The notes under the pieces: generated by a model | Databases searched by the model: none | What the model was told of the DNA's origin: nothing | The model's input: the letters and a program-made list of their open reading frames with translations, nothing else | Shown: positions 63,301-64,000 of the stretch, piece by piece | Layout: each line of letters begins with the position of its first letter | Numbering within the stretch: the stretch's first letter is position 1 | Assembly (NCBI RefSeq): GCF_037892425.1 | Contig: NZ_JBBKTT010000001.1 | Location: 3,844,001 to 3,908,000, forward strand | Length of the DNA: 64,000 bases | Direction: 5' to 3' | DNA from: Lacibacter sp. H375 | GTDB taxonomy: Bacteria > Bacteroidota > Bacteroidia > Chitinophagales > Chitinophagaceae | Translations under genes and position numbers: made by a program

Positions 63301-63431
63301 TTTACGGACAAGGTTTCAATCTTATTTACTGGAGCAAATTCAAGTTGTGGGATCCTGAACTCAACACTACAAATGGTGCGATCTATCCCAACACCAGAAA
63401 CTTCTCTTTAGGTATTGAGTTTACCTTATAA
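60336..63431 (+). CDS. SusC/RagA-type TonB-dependent transporter (second locus)
   Basis: 1031 residues with a signal peptide ending near TTAQ. Carboxypeptidase-D regulatory-like domain (about 25-105), SusC box VVVGFGKAKK, plug motifs GRVSGIVGVQRTG, IDGVQGRDINSL and FTILKDASATAVYG, then the outer-membrane barrel with a terminal aromatic residue (IEFTL). It is not closely similar to the mannan SusC (different plug sequence after GR). Substrate unknown because the locus continues beyond the window. It is divergent from the kinase gene, 169 bases away. Confidence 0.94.
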   Translation: MSKTIACKPFLCLLLFFSFLAARTTAQNTIRVSGVVKDRLDKVISDVSVTIQGNNKAGTTTNEKGEFTLQVSASDVLVFSYVGFIEVTRPVNNNLVFEIIMDAKQGSQDEVVVVGFGKAKKVSLVGAQSTVNVTELKQPVANLSTVLAGRVSGIVGVQRTGLPGENTADLWIRGISTFGPNGSGALVIIDGVQGRDINSLDPEDIASFTILKDASATAVYGVAGANGVILINTKKGKAAKAVLKFNYNQGITAFTKLPQLTGAESYMRLRNEARIASGLAAEYSQAYVDSTLKGNQPYLYPNVDWMKEIFNNSGVTRRFNFSASGGAELANYYVALAYYDEQSLLKSDGSQSYESDQRFKRYNFTSNINMNWTKTTKFDLGLQGYITNLNTPGFNAQQAFREVMQTTPILYPVMYPGNLVPGINAANAQRNPYEEITQTGYINNSSNQVYSNAKITQDLKAILPGLSAYALYSFDAFNSQTISRTRQRNTYKINPVTPYNPDGSVNLLPVITSGSDNLAYGRANGGNRSYYLEAALNYDREFKKDHRVTGLVLYNQRSYIDAFAANLTASLPFRSMGVAGRGTYSFHDKYFAEVNFGYNGSENFAPEKRFGFFPSIGVGWVLSREKFFEPLEGVFQFFKLRYSDGLVGSGAGGRRFGFLTIVTDGAAGYTWGNGTSNQGSGGGVQIQDYGAPVQWSKSRKQDLGIEFKTLDSRLSIILDFFKEHRTGVFLQRASLPSYVGLNNNPFGNLGVINNAGFDATVETTPFYWGQTKWDFRGTVTYNRDMIIENDQPTQPYPYMERRGYNALSTYGYTALGLFADQREIDNAADQSPLGGKPRPGDIRYKDLNSDGLINNLDISRIGNGDVPNFIYGFGFNVEFKRFYLGAFFQGVNGADRLLSGDGIIPFNNSTGPERSNLHTIAESRWTEANPDPNAFYPRLAYGNAANRNNAVASTWWVKDISFLRLKSLAFGYNLPDKWVKKIGFRTAQVYGQGFNLIYWSKFKLWDPELNTTNGAIYPNTRNFSLGIEFTL

Positions 63432-63448
63432 ACAACAAACGAACGAAA

Positions 63449-64000
63449 ATGAAAAAAATACTTTCTATATCTCTGATCATGGCCCTTTTTTCACTCGGGT
63501 CATGCAAAAAATACCTGGATACAGTACCGGATAACATCCTCACCATTGACGATGTGTTTAAAACACGTACCAATGTGATCCGCTATATCGGTAATATTTA
63601 CCAGGCTATGCCAAACGAATTCAATCAACGTTTCTCCGGATCTGAAAATTCAGGTAACTGGACGGGCGCATCTGATGAAGGCAAATACACATGGGATTTC
63701 AACTACAGTACCAATATCAATAAGAGCGCATGGGCCAATACCGATGGCAGCATTGCAACTTATTGGGACAACTATTACAGGGCTATCCGTAATTCAACAG
63801 ATTTTATTCAGCGTATTGATGCTGCTACACCAGAGATCAGTGCCGCTGAAAAAACGATACTGAAAGGTGAAGCAAGAGCATTAAGAGCATTTTACTATTA
63901 TCAATTGTTACGCATCTATGGCCCTGTTGTTATTTTGGGTGAAGACCTGATTCCTGTAGCAGCAACACCTGATGAAGTAAACCGTCCACGTTCAACATTT
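63449..64000 (+). CDS. SusD/RagB-type lipoprotein, 3' end missing
   Basis: 184 visible residues; the frame is still open at the window end. A lipoprotein signal (LGSCKK) is followed by YLDTVPDNILTIDDVFKTRTN and the SusD repeat motif LKGEARALRAFYYYQLLRIYGPVV (in parts GEARALRAFYYY and RIYGPVV). It begins 17 bases after the SusC stop and completes the second SusCD pair. Its glycan is unknown. Confidence 0.93.
   Translation, partial: MKKILSISLIMALFSLGSCKKYLDTVPDNILTIDDVFKTRTNVIRYIGNIYQAMPNEFNQRFSGSENSGNWTGASDEGKYTWDFNYSTNINKSAWANTDGSIATYWDNYYRAIRNSTDFIQRIDAATPEISAAEKTILKGEARALRAFYYYQLLRIYGPVVILGEDLIPVAATPDEVNRPRSTF

Noticed and set aside
1-64000. CRISPR array, tRNA or rRNA genes
   Set aside because: I saw no regularly spaced repeats, cloverleaf-like sequence or conserved rRNA motifs in the window; a dedicated RNA search could still find a small RNA.

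Overview
The window is chromosomal DNA from a member of the Bacteroidota, most probably a soil or freshwater Chitinophagaceae-type bacterium. This rests on two SusC/SusD pairs, many Bacteroidota-type lipoproteins, a type IX secretion (T9SS) C-terminal domain, TAnnTTTG promoter elements and a moderate-to-low GC content. The exact genus is inference. I saw no tRNA, rRNA, CRISPR array, transposase or phage gene. Almost every gene serves plant cell-wall polysaccharide breakdown, in several adjacent modules.

(1) 1-5696: the end of a glycan-degradation operon, with a 5'-truncated alpha/alpha-barrel-like protein, a DUF4450-type protein and a GH43-like propeller. A small membrane protein and a YbjJ-like MFS transporter follow. 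(2) 7365-14734: a rhamnogalacturonan-I operon with PL11 lyase (T9SS tail), GH28, a second PL11, two CE12 acetylesterases and rhamnose mutarotase. A near-palindromic operator-like site (7282-7301) lies in the divergent promoter region in front of it. (3) 14747-27284: an AraR-like Nudix regulator diverges from an arabinan/arabinose operon: GH51, GH51, GH43, lipoprotein aldose 1-epimerase, araB, araD, araA and a sodium:solute symporter. A strong rho-independent terminator ends it. Together these would take arabinan side chains to D-xylulose-5-phosphate.

(4) 27384-30813: a HAD hydrolase with an altered catalytic motif, a cupin protein, and then a 2.2-kb island. The island holds two orphan secreted proteins and several inverted or direct repeats placed at gene boundaries, resembling a small cassette array. 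(5) 30814-38564: a tight five-gene cluster. It has a multi-CxxCH PSCyt1/DUF1549/DUF1553 lipoprotein, a Tat-exported DUF1501 protein, a Tat-exported NHL-type propeller, a small CHB_HEX_C/discoidin-like protein, and a membrane-anchored cytochrome-LRR protein carrying a paralogous copy of that last module. Its function is undescribed as far as I know, and it is the most interesting block here.

(6) 38576-57981: a (gluco)mannan utilisation locus. It contains an AraC regulator, SusC, SusD, two IPT/TIG surface glycan-binding lipoproteins, two GH26 enzymes, a symporter, a GH130 mannosylglucose phosphorylase, a cellobiose 2-epimerase, an unassigned clan GH-A lipoprotein, a CE2 acetylesterase and a GH5. 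The logic is extracellular cutting and deacetylation, import of mannobiose, epimerisation to mannosylglucose and phosphorolysis. (7) 57992-64000: a response regulator and histidine kinase divergent from a second SusC/SusD pair; the SusD runs off the window.

Several starts were chosen at an internal ATG because the longest reading frame begins with an upstream TTG or GTG that lies outside a plausible signal peptide.
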